From Luteirhabdus pelagi (GTDB lineage Bacteria; Bacteroidota; Bacteroidia; Flavobacteriales; Flavobacteriaceae), in the NCBI RefSeq assembly GCF_016827595.1, contig NZ_JAECMS010000002.1, forward strand, positions 62,001-126,000: DNA of 64,000 bases, read 5' to 3'. Shown piece by piece: positions 1-9,144 of the stretch (its first letter is position 1; the number at the start of each line of letters is the position of its first letter). The notes beneath the pieces are model-generated. The model was not told where the DNA came from. It was given only the letters and a program-made list of their open reading frames with translations, and did no database searches. Made by a program: the position numbers and the translations under genes.

Positions 1-207
1 GTAGATATCGTTATTGTGTATGATGAAGAAGCCTTCGCCCGTCAGGAAGCTGAAACCTTCAACGATTATTTACGATTGTTCCGTCACTTTTACAGTGAAG
101 AGGAAGGTGTAGATGTTGATGAAAATCTTCAACAGGAAGACTCGGTGGAAATGTTGAATGATACTATTCCAGATGAAGTGATCGAGGCGATTATGGAAAA
201 CCAATAA
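1..207 (+). CDS. C-terminal end of an unidentified protein (5' truncated by window)
   Basis: An open frame runs from the first base to a TAA at 205-207, giving 68 residues of the C-terminus of a longer protein that starts outside the window. The visible part is very acidic (many Glu and Asp) and begins with a hydrophobic strand-like stretch VDIVIVYD. I do not recognise the family. The ATG inside it at 16 is probably not a start, because the frame is open upstream. The stop overlaps the ATG of the next gene by one base (TAATG), so the two are probably translationally coupled and in one operon. Confidence 0.6.
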   Translation, partial: VDIVIVYDEEAFARQEAETFNDYLRLFRHFYSEEEGVDVDENLQQEDSVEMLNDTIPDEVIEAIMENQ

Positions 208-869
208 TGCGACTGTTTCCCACAAAAACACCCTCAATAATAAAACGGCTGTATCCGAAAAGGATATGGTCGTTTTCTCGTTCTACTGAAACCGTATTCC
301 TCACTTTCGATGATGGTCCTATTCCTGAAGTCACTCCTTGGGTACTCGACACATTAGCGGAGTATCATGCGAAAGCGACCTTTTTCTGTATTGGTGAAAA
401 CATCCAAAAGCATCCAGAAGTCTTCAACAGAATTCTAACCGAAGGTCATGCTGTAGGCAATCATACGCAGCATCATGTAAATGGTTGGAAAACCCAAACG
501 CAAACATATCTTCGAGAGGTTGAAAAAGCGGAAACGACAATTTCTAATTTTTCAAATCGAAAATCGAAAATCGAAAATTCCAAAATGCTATTTCGTCCTC
601 CCTACGGTAAGCTTACGTCAGCCCAGGCAAAGCAGCTTCAACAGAAAGCATATACTATTGTAATGTGGGACGTACTCACTTACGATTTCGATACGACGCT
701 TTCACCCGAAAAATGCTTCACCCAAACCAAAAAAGCAATTCGACCGGGTAGTATTGTTATCTTTCACGATAGCCTAAAGGCAGAAAAAAACCTTCGATAT
801 GTGCTACCGAAGGTTTTAGATCTTATTACTTCCAAAGGTTGGAAAACGGAAGGATTATTTAATACTTAG
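207..869 (+). CDS. polysaccharide deacetylase (NodB homology domain)
   Basis: This 220-residue protein is a carbohydrate esterase family 4 type deacetylase, which removes N- or O-acetyl groups from peptidoglycan or other polysaccharides with a divalent metal. Visible motifs are the metal/catalytic motif TFDDGP near residue 31, the metal histidines in GNHTQHH near residue 87, FRPPYG near residue 130 and the late IFHD near residue 188. There is no obvious signal peptide, so it may be cytoplasmic or anchored by its basic N-terminus. The start overlaps the upstream stop by one base. Three perfect 7-nt repeats (AAATCGA, 554-574) lie in frame just before the FRPPYG motif. The 3' end overlaps the convergent next gene by 15 bp. 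Confidence 0.88.
   Translation: MRLFPTKTPSIIKRLYPKRIWSFSRSTETVFLTFDDGPIPEVTPWVLDTLAEYHAKATFFCIGENIQKHPEVFNRILTEGHAVGNHTQHHVNGWKTQTQTYLREVEKAETTISNFSNRKSKIENSKMLFRPPYGKLTSAQAKQLQQKAYTIVMWDVLTYDFDTTLSPEKCFTQTKKAIRPGSIVIFHDSLKAEKNLRYVLPKVLDLITSKGWKTEGLFNT
554..574 (+). repeat. tandem heptanucleotide repeat (AAATCGA x3) inside the deacetylase gene
   Basis: Three perfect head-to-tail copies of the 7-mer AAATCGA, followed by a partial copy (AAATT). They encode part of the linker between the helix after the metal histidines and the FRPPYG motif. Three copies equal seven codons, so gain or loss of one copy would shift the frame. Confidence 0.75.
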
Positions 870-2288
870 GTTTTCTGAGAATACTACCAACGTATCATTG
901 CCCGACCCGGTAAGTCGCTGAACAAATACTTCTATATAGTCTCCTGTTTGTAAATTTGTAACGGCATTCAGCGCAACATTTTGGATATCAGAATCATTGG
1001 TTATCCGAACGGTAGCATTCGATTCCGTGATCAAGGTTCCATTTTTTGCCAGCACGAATGTATAAAAGTCACTAGTCGCGCCAATAACTCGAATCGACAG
1101 GGAAGCATTAACCTGAAAGCTCCTTGCCTTCTCTCCCTGATAGATTAGCCGATTTCCGCCAGCGGAATTGAAACGGAACAGATTATCTGTCGAAAATGTT
1201 CCACCTTCAATTTCCCTTGCAGTCCCGTTTCCGATAGTTTGTGAAAATCCAGTCGTTAGACTCCCCGTGAAATAAAAATTTCCAGCCGCTACATCATCTG
1301 TTTCAAGAGGCACACCAGAAGATCTTACATCCCATCCTACAGGAAAATTATAGCCCGTATACGGTTCTGGATTAAACCCATTAATGCGAGTACCATCACC
1401 AATAAAACTAATCTCGGAAATAGACGCATCATTTGTTATACTCGGGTTGGAACTAACATCAATTCCCGTTTCACCCGTTTCAGATACGATTCTACCGTTA
1501 GCGATTTGAAAATTACTGAAAGTTCCCGATAAATTTAAAAACGTTCCCGTATTCGTAGTAGTCCAAAACGCATTCTGCATAAAAAAAGAGGTAATATCTG
1601 AAACATCAAAACCATCGGTATTATTCACATATTGCACCACATTGAAAAAGACGACATTTAGCCCAGTAAGTGTTCCCACACTGCTAGCTCCTGCAATGAT
1701 ACTACTGTTTATCACCAAGTTTCCACCACCTGAAAGATTAAAAACTTGATTGCCATTTCCATTGATGGTCACATTTCGAATGCTTCCAGAGCCTCCTTGA
1801 AACAATGTTCCACCAGAACCATTAATAAGAATATCCTGTCCCACGTCTACTCCTTCAATATAAGCGCCATTCATATCGATGGGAAAATCGAGGGTAATGG
1901 CACCGTTTATTTCATATAGGTAATTCGTTTGTAGTTGGTAGGTCGATCCACCACCAGCAGTTAATTCTTCATTTAAATCGGCTACCGACTTCACCAATTT
2001 ATAATTGTCTCTTTTAACATCATCGGCAAGTAACCTAATCCACGAACTCGAAGCTGTATCATAATAGAAAAAAGCATCTTCATCGGTATCGTAAACAAAA
2101 AGACTCTCGGCAGGACTGCTAATATTGTTTCGTTGTACGGTCGTCATACGTGGTGCCAAAAAACCGTGTTCGGTCGACTCGATTTCCAACATTGCACTCG
2201 GATCGGGATTGGTAGTACCTATTCCAACTTGGGAATATGCCATTGGGATAACTGCCAACAGCAGCAATAATCTAGTAATTGTCTTCAT
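855..2288 (-). CDS. secreted protein with N-terminal QVGIGTT module and beta-rich body
   Basis: A 477-residue protein with a clear signal peptide (MKTITRLLLLLAVIPMAYS) followed by QVGIGTTNPDPSAMLEI, a start shared by many flavobacterial surface proteins. The middle (about 100-310) is rich in Gly, Asn, Ile and Val with short periodic turns, which looks like a right-handed beta-helix. The last 110 residues look like a compact beta-sandwich of the tail-fibre or C1q-like kind; both fold guesses are inference. I chose the ATG at 2288 over an in-frame TTG six codons upstream because it begins the signal peptide exactly. No T9SS sorting domain is visible. A second QVGIGTT protein lies on the far side of polA. 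Function unknown. Confidence 0.75.
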   Translation of the reverse strand: MKTITRLLLLLAVIPMAYSQVGIGTTNPDPSAMLEIESTEHGFLAPRMTTVQRNNISSPAESLFVYDTDEDAFFYYDTASSSWIRLLADDVKRDNYKLVKSVADLNEELTAGGGSTYQLQTNYLYEINGAITLDFPIDMNGAYIEGVDVGQDILINGSGGTLFQGGSGSIRNVTINGNGNQVFNLSGGGNLVINSSIIAGASSVGTLTGLNVVFFNVVQYVNNTDGFDVSDITSFFMQNAFWTTTNTGTFLNLSGTFSNFQIANGRIVSETGETGIDVSSNPSITNDASISEISFIGDGTRINGFNPEPYTGYNFPVGWDVRSSGVPLETDDVAAGNFYFTGSLTTGFSQTIGNGTAREIEGGTFSTDNLFRFNSAGGNRLIYQGEKARSFQVNASLSIRVIGATSDFYTFVLAKNGTLITESNATVRITNDSDIQNVALNAVTNLQTGDYIEVFVQRLTGSGNDTLVVFSENLSIK

Positions 2289-2528
2289 GGGGATAACATT
2301 TTTCAAAAAATTTTCGGCAAATCTATAACTGTTTGACGTATAAATTAGCTATTAAATCGATATTTTTTTATAAAGTTGTGCTAATTTTCTGTCAACTTTC
2401 TTAAATATTTACGAAGCCATTGAAGAATTGGTTTTCTCCTTTCTGAAGATCAATATCTTGACCCATGGAAGCACACTAATATAACCCCATGGTAATCTTT
2501 CAATAAACTTAATTGAAGTCCATTACGC

Positions 2529-2610
2529 TATCTTTGAAGTGTCGAAACTTTTGGATTCCAAATAACAGACTTAGCCATTAAGCCGCTTTTGAGGAGGAGC
2601 GGCTTTTTTT
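2529..2610 (+). ncRNA. candidate small RNA or polA leader ending in a strong terminator
   Basis: The 370-bp gap between the divergent QVGIGTT gene and polA contains no convincing gene. It does hold a -7 box TATCTTTG (2529-2536), a small hairpin TTTGG-ATT-CCAAA around 2550-2562, and a canonical intrinsic terminator at 2580-2610. No plus-strand gene precedes this terminator, so it would end a transcript of about 70 nt started at the -7 box. The matching -33 TTG (2513-2515) is only 13 nt away, which is short, so the promoter is weak evidence. Alternatives are a polA leader attenuator or the remains of a lost gene. Nothing else was recognised in 2307-2528 or 2611-2674. Confidence 0.35.
2580..2610 (+). 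terminator. intrinsic terminator upstream of polA
   Basis: An 8-bp perfect stem, AAGCCGCT (2580-2587) with AGCGGCTT (2598-2605), is followed by a T run to 2610. The loop contains GAGGAGG, which resembles a Shine-Dalgarno core. Confidence 0.75.
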
Positions 2611-2674
2611 ATTCCATTTACAACGGTTTCTGAAAGCTTCTTTTTATTTTTGAAGGGAACCTCAACCATTTTCA

Positions 2675-5512
2675 ATGTCAGATCAAAAACGACTTTTCCT
2701 TCTCGATGCTTATGCCCTCATCTTTCGTGGCTATTACGCATTAATAAAAAATCCACGAATTAACAGCAAAGGGCAGGATACCAGCGCCATCATGGGATTT
2801 GTAAATTCCCTCTTCGATGTTATTCGGCGGGAAAAGCCTGGCCATTTAGCGGTCTGCTTCGATAAGGATGGAAGTGCCGAACGTACCGAGATGTTTGAGG
2901 ATTATAAAGCCAATCGCGACGAAACCCCACAGGTTATTCGCGAATCCATCCCGATTATTCAAGATATTCTAAAAGCCATGCACATTCCCTGTATCGAAAT
3001 CTCCGGTATGGAAGCCGACGATATAATTGGTACGTTGGCAAAGCAGGCTGAAAAGGAAAATTATCAGGTGTTTATGGTAACGCCCGATAAGGATTTTGGT
3101 CAGTTAGTCTCAGAAAACATCTTTATGTACCGTCCCGCCCGAATGGGAAATGCCATCGAAATCTGGGGTATTCCCGAAGTGCAAAAACGCTTTGGGGTTG
3201 AGCGTCCAGAACAGGTTATTGATTACCTCGGAATGATGGGCGATAGCAGCGATAATATTCCTGGCTTACCCGGCGTAGGCGACAAAACCGCTAAAAAATT
3301 CATCAAGCAATTTGGCTCGATGGAAGGTCTGTTGGAGAATACCGACAAGTTGAAAGGAAAAATGAAGGAAAAAGTGATCGATAATGCGGAGCTTGGTCGA
3401 CTGTCGAAAAAACTAGCGACCATTTTCACCGATTGCGATGTTACCTTCGATGAAAAAGACTACGAGCTTTCGCAACCCGATGCCCAAAAAGTACAGGAGA
3501 TTTTTGAAGAATTGGAATTTAGAAGGTTACGCGACCAATTTTTGAAGTTGTTTTCAGGTGAAGACGAATCCGATTCCGCTACCCAGGTTTCCAACACCGA
3601 ATCGGCCGAAAAACTTTCAAAACCCGCTGGATCTGGTCAGTTTTCACTTTTCGGAGGGGATGGCGAACCCGCCGAGGATATCAAGAAATACAATTCGCGG
3701 AAAACGATTGATGATACCGAGCATTTCTACCAACTCGTCCAACCGGGAATGGGTACAAAATTATTTCTTCAACAGTTACAACAGCAAAAAAGTGTGTGTT
3801 TCGACACCGAAACCACAAGTTTGGATGCATTGGAAGCCGAACTCGTCGGAATTGCCTTCTCATGGGAAACCGGAAAAGGTTTTTATGTTCCGATTCCTGA
3901 GGATAAAGAAGAAGCGCAAAAAATGATTGAAACGCTTCGTCCCTTTTTTGAAGATGAAACAATTGAGAAAATCGGTCAGAATCTGAAATACGACATCAAG
4001 GTTTTAGCCAATTACAATATTGAAGTGAAGGGAAAGTTATTCGATACCATGTTGGCGCACTACCTCATCAATCCCGATATGCGTCATAACATGGATGTGC
4101 TGTCGGAAACTTATTTGAACTATACTCCAGTTTCCATCGAATCGCTCATAGGGAAGAAAGGAAAGAATCAGAAATCGATGCGGGATGTTTCAGTAGAAGA
4201 CCAAACCGAATATGCCGTAGAGGATGCCGACGTTACGCTTCAACTAAAAAAACACTTTGAAAAAGAGTTGGGCGAAGCCAATACACAAACCTTATTCGAC
4301 GATATCGAAGTACCCTTATTGCGCGTGTTAGCCGATATGGAATTGGAAGGCATTCGATTGGATGTCGATTTTCTAAAAGAGCTTTCCGATGCGCTGGACA
4401 CCGATATTCTTCAACTGGAAAAAGACATCTATGCCGAAGCCGATGAAGAGTTCAATATTGCTTCACCAAAACAGTTAGGTGAAATCTTGTTCGGAAAAAT
4501 GAAGTTGGTCGACAAACCGAAGAAGACCAAAACTGGTCAGTACTCCACTGCCGAGGATGTACTTTCCTATCTCGCAAAGGATCATAAAATTATCAGAGAT
4601 GTCCTTGAGTATCGCGGACTAACCAAACTGAAGAGCACCTATGTAGATGCCTTACCGGAACAGGTTTCACCAAAAACCCATCGCGTGCATACCGATTATA
4701 TGCAAACGGTAGCGGCTACCGGACGATTAAGCAGTAACAATCCAAACCTTCAGAATATCCCGATTCGTACGGAACGCGGTCGACAAGTACGAAAAGCATT
4801 CGTCCCGAAAGATGAAAACCATGTTTTGTTAGCGGCGGATTATTCACAAATTGAGCTTCGTATCATCGCAGCCTTAAGTGATGAAGATACGATGATTGAA
4901 GCGTTTAAAAACGGTGAGGATATTCACGCCTCCACTGCTTCAAAAGTATTCAATGTCCCGATTGCTGACGTAACCCGCGAACAGCGTAGCAATGCGAAAA
5001 CGGTAAACTTTGGAATTATTTATGGTGTTTCGGCCTTCGGATTGAGCAATCAGACGGATTTGTCTAGAAGTGAAGCCAAGGAACTTATCGATACCTATTA
5101 CAAAACCTATCCGAAACTTCGAAATTATATCAGCGAGCAGGTTGATTTTGCTCGCGAGCATGGCTATGTACAAACGGTTTTAGGACGAAGACGATATCTA
5201 AATGGTATTAATGGGCGAAACGCTGTAGTACGTGGTGCCGCAGAGCGGAATGCGGTAAATGCTCCGATTCAGGGAAGCGCCGCTGATATTATTAAGATCG
5301 CAATGATCAATATTCACAAGAAACTGAAAGCGGAACGCTATAAGAGTAAGATGCTACTTCAGGTACATGATGAATTGGTCTTCGATGCACATAAAGACGA
5401 ACTCGACAAACTTCAACAGATGGTACAATCTGAAATGGAGAATGCCTATAAAATGAAGGTTCCCTTAGATGTTGAATTGGGTGTAGGTGAAAATTGGTTG
5501 GAGGCGCATTAA
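2675..5512 (+). CDS. polA: DNA polymerase I
   Basis: A 945-residue family A polymerase with all three activities, used for Okazaki fragment processing and repair gap filling. The first 300 residues are the 5'-3' exonuclease/flap domain. The 3'-5' exonuclease domain keeps its acidic motifs: FDTETTSL near 376, GQNLKYD near 434 and YAVEDAD near 512, so proofreading should be active. Polymerase motif A (DYSQIELR) is near 721, motif B (RSNAKTVNFGIIYG) near 770 and motif C (VHDEL) near 897. Length matches the family. The stop overlaps the convergent downstream gene by 4 bp. It is probably transcribed alone; an orphan terminator ends 64 bp before the ATG. Confidence 0.98.
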   Translation: MSDQKRLFLLDAYALIFRGYYALIKNPRINSKGQDTSAIMGFVNSLFDVIRREKPGHLAVCFDKDGSAERTEMFEDYKANRDETPQVIRESIPIIQDILKAMHIPCIEISGMEADDIIGTLAKQAEKENYQVFMVTPDKDFGQLVSENIFMYRPARMGNAIEIWGIPEVQKRFGVERPEQVIDYLGMMGDSSDNIPGLPGVGDKTAKKFIKQFGSMEGLLENTDKLKGKMKEKVIDNAELGRLSKKLATIFTDCDVTFDEKDYELSQPDAQKVQEIFEELEFRRLRDQFLKLFSGEDESDSATQVSNTESAEKLSKPAGSGQFSLFGGDGEPAEDIKKYNSRKTIDDTEHFYQLVQPGMGTKLFLQQLQQQKSVCFDTETTSLDALEAELVGIAFSWETGKGFYVPIPEDKEEAQKMIETLRPFFEDETIEKIGQNLKYDIKVLANYNIEVKGKLFDTMLAHYLINPDMRHNMDVLSETYLNYTPVSIESLIGKKGKNQKSMRDVSVEDQTEYAVEDADVTLQLKKHFEKELGEANTQTLFDDIEVPLLRVLADMELEGIRLDVDFLKELSDALDTDILQLEKDIYAEADEEFNIASPKQLGEILFGKMKLVDKPKKTKTGQYSTAEDVLSYLAKDHKIIRDVLEYRGLTKLKSTYVDALPEQVSPKTHRVHTDYMQTVAATGRLSSNNPNLQNIPIRTERGRQVRKAFVPKDENHVLLAADYSQIELRIIAALSDEDTMIEAFKNGEDIHASTASKVFNVPIADVTREQRSNAKTVNFGIIYGVSAFGLSNQTDLSRSEAKELIDTYYKTYPKLRNYISEQVDFAREHGYVQTVLGRRRYLNGINGRNAVVRGAAERNAVNAPIQGSAADIIKIAMINIHKKLKAERYKSKMLLQVHDELVFDAHKDELDKLQQMVQSEMENAYKMKVPLDVELGVGENWLEAH

Positions 5513-6249
5513 TAGCGATATGCTTGATAAATAATTACTAAATTATCGACATGGGAATCCACATTCAATCGGAAACCGCTGCTTGTGAAATTAGCCAAGG
5601 ATGCAGAAGTTATTCCCAAATTGTTTCCGTTATTATTGGCATATCGTATTCCTACACAGTGGCTATCGGAAGAATATCGTGAAATATCATTTATCGAGTT
5701 TCCCGATCCTCCATTAAAAATAACCTGCTGTTGTATTGTACCGCCGTCATCGTAGGCAAACCCTTGCATAGAACCGTACGTATTTGGAATACCGTTGTTG
5801 TTATTTCCAACACCATTATCGGCATTGATATTATAGGACTCTATGTTAGCATAGGCGGTAAAAACAACGCGTTTTGGTTGAAACGGTAAGCCATTAACAA
5901 TTAAATTCCCAGTGCCGGTGATTGTTGCCTTACCAACCCACATAGAGGGGGTATTATCGATTAACTTATCCCAAGAGGCACCATTCCAAAAATAAAAGCC
6001 AGCTTCAGTTAATCCACCTGTTCCAGTATTGTAGACCATGGTACTTTCCGCTAAAGGTGTTCCCTCCGGATTCGTAACAGTTGTAATATCAGTATCTGAG
6101 GCAAGTGCCACACGAGGAATGAGTAACCCACTATTGGAAGATTGGATATCTAATTGTGCTTCGGGAGCAGTTGTTCCAATACCCACTTGCGCCAACATAA
6201 CACTAGAATAAAGAAATAAGCAAAGTTGAAATTTGAGGAGAAACTTCAT
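5509..6249 (-). CDS. secreted protein with QVGIGTT module and tail-fibre-like C-terminal domain
   Basis: A 246-residue protein with a signal peptide (about 20 residues, ending LAQ) followed directly by VGIGTTAPEAQLDIQ and a GLLIPR motif, the same N-terminal module as the protein at 855-2288. The C-terminal half (from about residue 105) has a pattern TITGTGNLIVNGLPFQPKRV, then an AYANI stretch and a late SGFRLNVDS, which recalls a beta-sandwich domain common in phage and bacterial surface proteins. That resemblance is from memory of the family pattern, not a search. No T9SS sorting domain is visible. It is convergent with polA, sharing 4 bp. Function unknown. Confidence 0.7.
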   Translation of the reverse strand: MKFLLKFQLCLFLYSSVMLAQVGIGTTAPEAQLDIQSSNSGLLIPRVALASDTDITTVTNPEGTPLAESTMVYNTGTGGLTEAGFYFWNGASWDKLIDNTPSMWVGKATITGTGNLIVNGLPFQPKRVVFTAYANIESYNINADNGVGNNNNGIPNTYGSMQGFAYDDGGTIQQQVIFNGGSGNSINDISRYSSDSHCVGIRYANNNGNNLGITSASLANFTSSGFRLNVDSHVDNLVIIYQAYRY

Positions 6250-6358
6250 GGTTATTTAGTTTTTATGCGAAACTATAATACCTACGGAAAAAACCTACAA
6301 TCCGGATTTTGAAATCTCAGACTTTTCGATGAACGGATAATTATTTCGACAAAACCAT

Positions 6359-9001
6359 TTATAATACAAACCGGTAGGTCGCTTTAATCAAAAACGTATT
6401 CCTAGGCCGCTGTTGCAATAACTGTGTATCGATAATCGTATTGAAGTCGTTATCTGCATCGCCGAGTCCATTAATGCCCTGCGACCAAACCAAAAATACT
6501 TCTGAACCGGGAATGTATTCCCACCGAATCACGAGGTTTGAACGAAACTGAACAAACGCAAAGTCTGGGTTTCCAAAGGAATAATCGGTCGTCCCATCAC
6601 GATTTTCGTCAATCAAAAAGCCACCGTCTTGTTCCGAGATTTGGTTTGTATCATACAAACTGACCCTTTCGTTTAAATCCTCCGCAGTAGCATTTGTCAC
6701 ATAGTTGAAGTTGCTATAACGTCCGCGACTAATAAACGGTTGCCCATAAAATTGAATTGTAAGATCTGGATTGATGTTATAATTCACTCGTAGCGTCGTA
6801 CTAATTGTTTGCTGGTCTATTTCTCCCGTAATGTATCTTGTGGTTCCATTAAAATCCTGCTGACTTACATATTGGGTTTTATTAGGGCTATTTTCAAATT
6901 CGGTGTTCAATGACATACTCAAGGCATCCAATGGCTGATAGTTCAAGCGAAGCTCGTAGCGTCGCAAGCCAAAATTGTCCTGTTTAGCTTGGGAATGCAC
7001 ATACCCTATCGTACCGCTTAATTTTTTCCGACCATCGGTTCCCATAAAGGCGAAAAAGTAATTCTCTTCACTATACCGCCAGCGCGGACCGCCACGCAAA
7101 AACGAATTGATATAAATGCGAGGCTTATGTGCTCCGCCTATTTCACCCCACCAATTATTCTTGAAATTGAACCATGAGCCTATTTCATATTGCATGCGAT
7201 TATAGTTTCCTTCAAAATCGTAACTCGAAAATTGATTGAAACGAATATTTCCCTGTCGATACCATGAAGTCGGTTTGTTGAAGAATCGAAACACATTGGC
7301 ATATTGCCGAATTTCATCAGCTTGCCGGAGAAAACCGATATCGTTCAACTCCAATTCCGGACTACGCCAATTCCCTCCTACATTATAACGCCAATCGCCA
7401 CCACCACCTTTTCCGATTTCAAATCGGCCGCCCGTTCCCATTAAAGAAGTCCGGGTGGTATCCACCGAAACATGGCTGGCATCGCTCCGCTGAAAAAGGT
7501 GCACAATACTTTGTTGGGTTTGGGTGATGGCTTCCTCGCTACCATTTACCTGACTCATCACTGCGCTTCCTTCCACATAGTACTTTCGTTCTTTCCAATT
7601 ATGCTTAAAGTCCAATCCGCCAGAATACGCATTTTGGTGAAGAAAATTCAATTTGCCTTCCAAATCGCGATGCGTACCTGTAATGATTCCTCCTATAAAA
7701 CTATTTCGGTTGTTGAAGTCCTTTTGAACCCTTCCCACTACATAATTTGTTAGCGGTTCAACCAACACCTCCTCTTCAGAACCATCCTCATTAATAACAT
7801 CTGCATATTCTTTATCGGTCACGCTTTCCAACACGCCAATCGACCAGCCATCCTGGGTTTTCCCGCTAAATTTCGCGGCACCCAAAATAGTCGTATTGTC
7901 TGGTTGATCCACATAGGCAATCGCACTTCCCACCGCCGAGCCTTGCGGCGTTCTTCCGATACGGCGAGAGAAAAACAAGTTGTCCTGATTTCCGGCAAAA
8001 TTGTAATCGAAAATATTCTTATTCTCTACAAAAAACGGTCGTCGCTCCTGAAAGAAAATCTCAAAACCGTCCAAAGCGATAGCGCCTGGGTCAGCATCTA
8101 CTTGACCAAAATCGGGGTTTATGGTTACATCTAAGGTTAAATCGTTGGTTACGCCAATCTTCGCATCCAGTCCTGCGGTAAATCGCGTATCGCTTCCGTC
8201 GAGAAAAGGATTACCCTCTTCTCCTTCATAGGTATCGAGTTGTGCCAATCCGTACGGCTGAATCTCGATCTGTTTTTGTGGCTGTAAGCCTTTCAACCCA
8301 CGAAGCTCTCCAAATTCACTTACCCAACCGGGTGCATTGGGTAATACTGGCTGCCATAGCGAACGCTCTTCATTTCTAAAATAACGTCGCGTGCTTTGCA
8401 GCCCCCAAACCTGGTTATCGGCTTTCCCGAAGCGTAACTGACTTAATGGAATTCGAATTTCAGCCGTCCATCCTTCAGCATCTACCTGCGTTTTCAAATA
8501 CCAAATCGGGTTCCAGCTACTGTCCCAGTTATTGCCGTTATTTGAAATAAATTCATCGCCCTTCACTCCAGAAACAGAAGCCGTAAAGGAGAATCCAGTT
8601 CGATCGTCGTTATAGCTATCGATATTAATTTCCACCCAATCGCCCGCAAAACCGTCACGACGTGAAAGGCGTTTTTCAATTTTATCAGGTTCCGCATCAT
8701 AACATCGAAACGCCACGTAGAGATTTTTGTCGTCGTAAAGAATTTTGAATTTTGTCTGCTCGGTTGGAGGCGTCCCGTTATCGGGTTGGTTTTCTACATA
8801 GTCGGTCGCCCAATCGACCAGCGACCATGCCGCGTCATTTAAATTCCCATCGATTTTGGGCGCTTCATTTTGGTCAATGGAGGTGGTTGTATAGACCCGT
8901 TTTTCTGGTTTTTTGAGACTGTCGGAAGGGGTTTCTGTTTGGCTAACTCCAACAAATGAAAACAGTATGCTAATGGCTAAAGCAATTGATAAACGCTGCA
9001 T
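6359..9001 (-). CDS. DUF5916 outer membrane protein with CBM9-like N-terminal domain
   Basis: An 880-residue protein with a signal peptide (cleaved near GVSQ, residue 20). After it comes a family 9 carbohydrate-binding-like beta-sandwich (about 40-230; EAPKIDGNLNDAAW, then LYVAFRCYD), followed by a long region of alternating aromatic and polar residues ending in Phe-Val-Leu, typical of an outer membrane beta-barrel. This arrangement matches the DUF5916 family of Bacteroidota, whose role is not established; surface binding or uptake of a glycan is a guess. It is divergent from the gene at 9145, with 143 bp between them for both promoters. Confidence 0.85.
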   Translation of the reverse strand: MQRLSIALAISILFSFVGVSQTETPSDSLKKPEKRVYTTTSIDQNEAPKIDGNLNDAAWSLVDWATDYVENQPDNGTPPTEQTKFKILYDDKNLYVAFRCYDAEPDKIEKRLSRRDGFAGDWVEINIDSYNDDRTGFSFTASVSGVKGDEFISNNGNNWDSSWNPIWYLKTQVDAEGWTAEIRIPLSQLRFGKADNQVWGLQSTRRYFRNEERSLWQPVLPNAPGWVSEFGELRGLKGLQPQKQIEIQPYGLAQLDTYEGEEGNPFLDGSDTRFTAGLDAKIGVTNDLTLDVTINPDFGQVDADPGAIALDGFEIFFQERRPFFVENKNIFDYNFAGNQDNLFFSRRIGRTPQGSAVGSAIAYVDQPDNTTILGAAKFSGKTQDGWSIGVLESVTDKEYADVINEDGSEEEVLVEPLTNYVVGRVQKDFNNRNSFIGGIITGTHRDLEGKLNFLHQNAYSGGLDFKHNWKERKYYVEGSAVMSQVNGSEEAITQTQQSIVHLFQRSDASHVSVDTTRTSLMGTGGRFEIGKGGGGDWRYNVGGNWRSPELELNDIGFLRQADEIRQYANVFRFFNKPTSWYRQGNIRFNQFSSYDFEGNYNRMQYEIGSWFNFKNNWWGEIGGAHKPRIYINSFLRGGPRWRYSEENYFFAFMGTDGRKKLSGTIGYVHSQAKQDNFGLRRYELRLNYQPLDALSMSLNTEFENSPNKTQYVSQQDFNGTTRYITGEIDQQTISTTLRVNYNINPDLTIQFYGQPFISRGRYSNFNYVTNATAEDLNERVSLYDTNQISEQDGGFLIDENRDGTTDYSFGNPDFAFVQFRSNLVIRWEYIPGSEVFLVWSQGINGLGDADNDFNTIIDTQLLQQRPRNTFLIKATYRFVL

Positions 9002-9144
9002 GGTTGGTTGATTGATTCACCTTAATAGACCGATGCTCAGTCGTTTCGTGACACTTTTAATAGTAAAACTTTCATTTTTAACATTTTTAGCTTGACAGAA
9101 TTCCTTTCTCAAATGCCTATCTTTAAGGGCTTGAATCCAATTTT

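Noticed and set aside
2307-2528. A remnant gene in the 370-bp gap before polA
   Set aside because: Stops in all frames and no recognisable residues; only the regulatory or sRNA elements near 2529-2610 are supported.
855-6249. Prophage remains around polA
   Set aside because: Tail-fibre-like domains alone are common in flavobacterial surface proteins, and there are no integrase, capsid or lysis genes; both proteins carry signal peptides.
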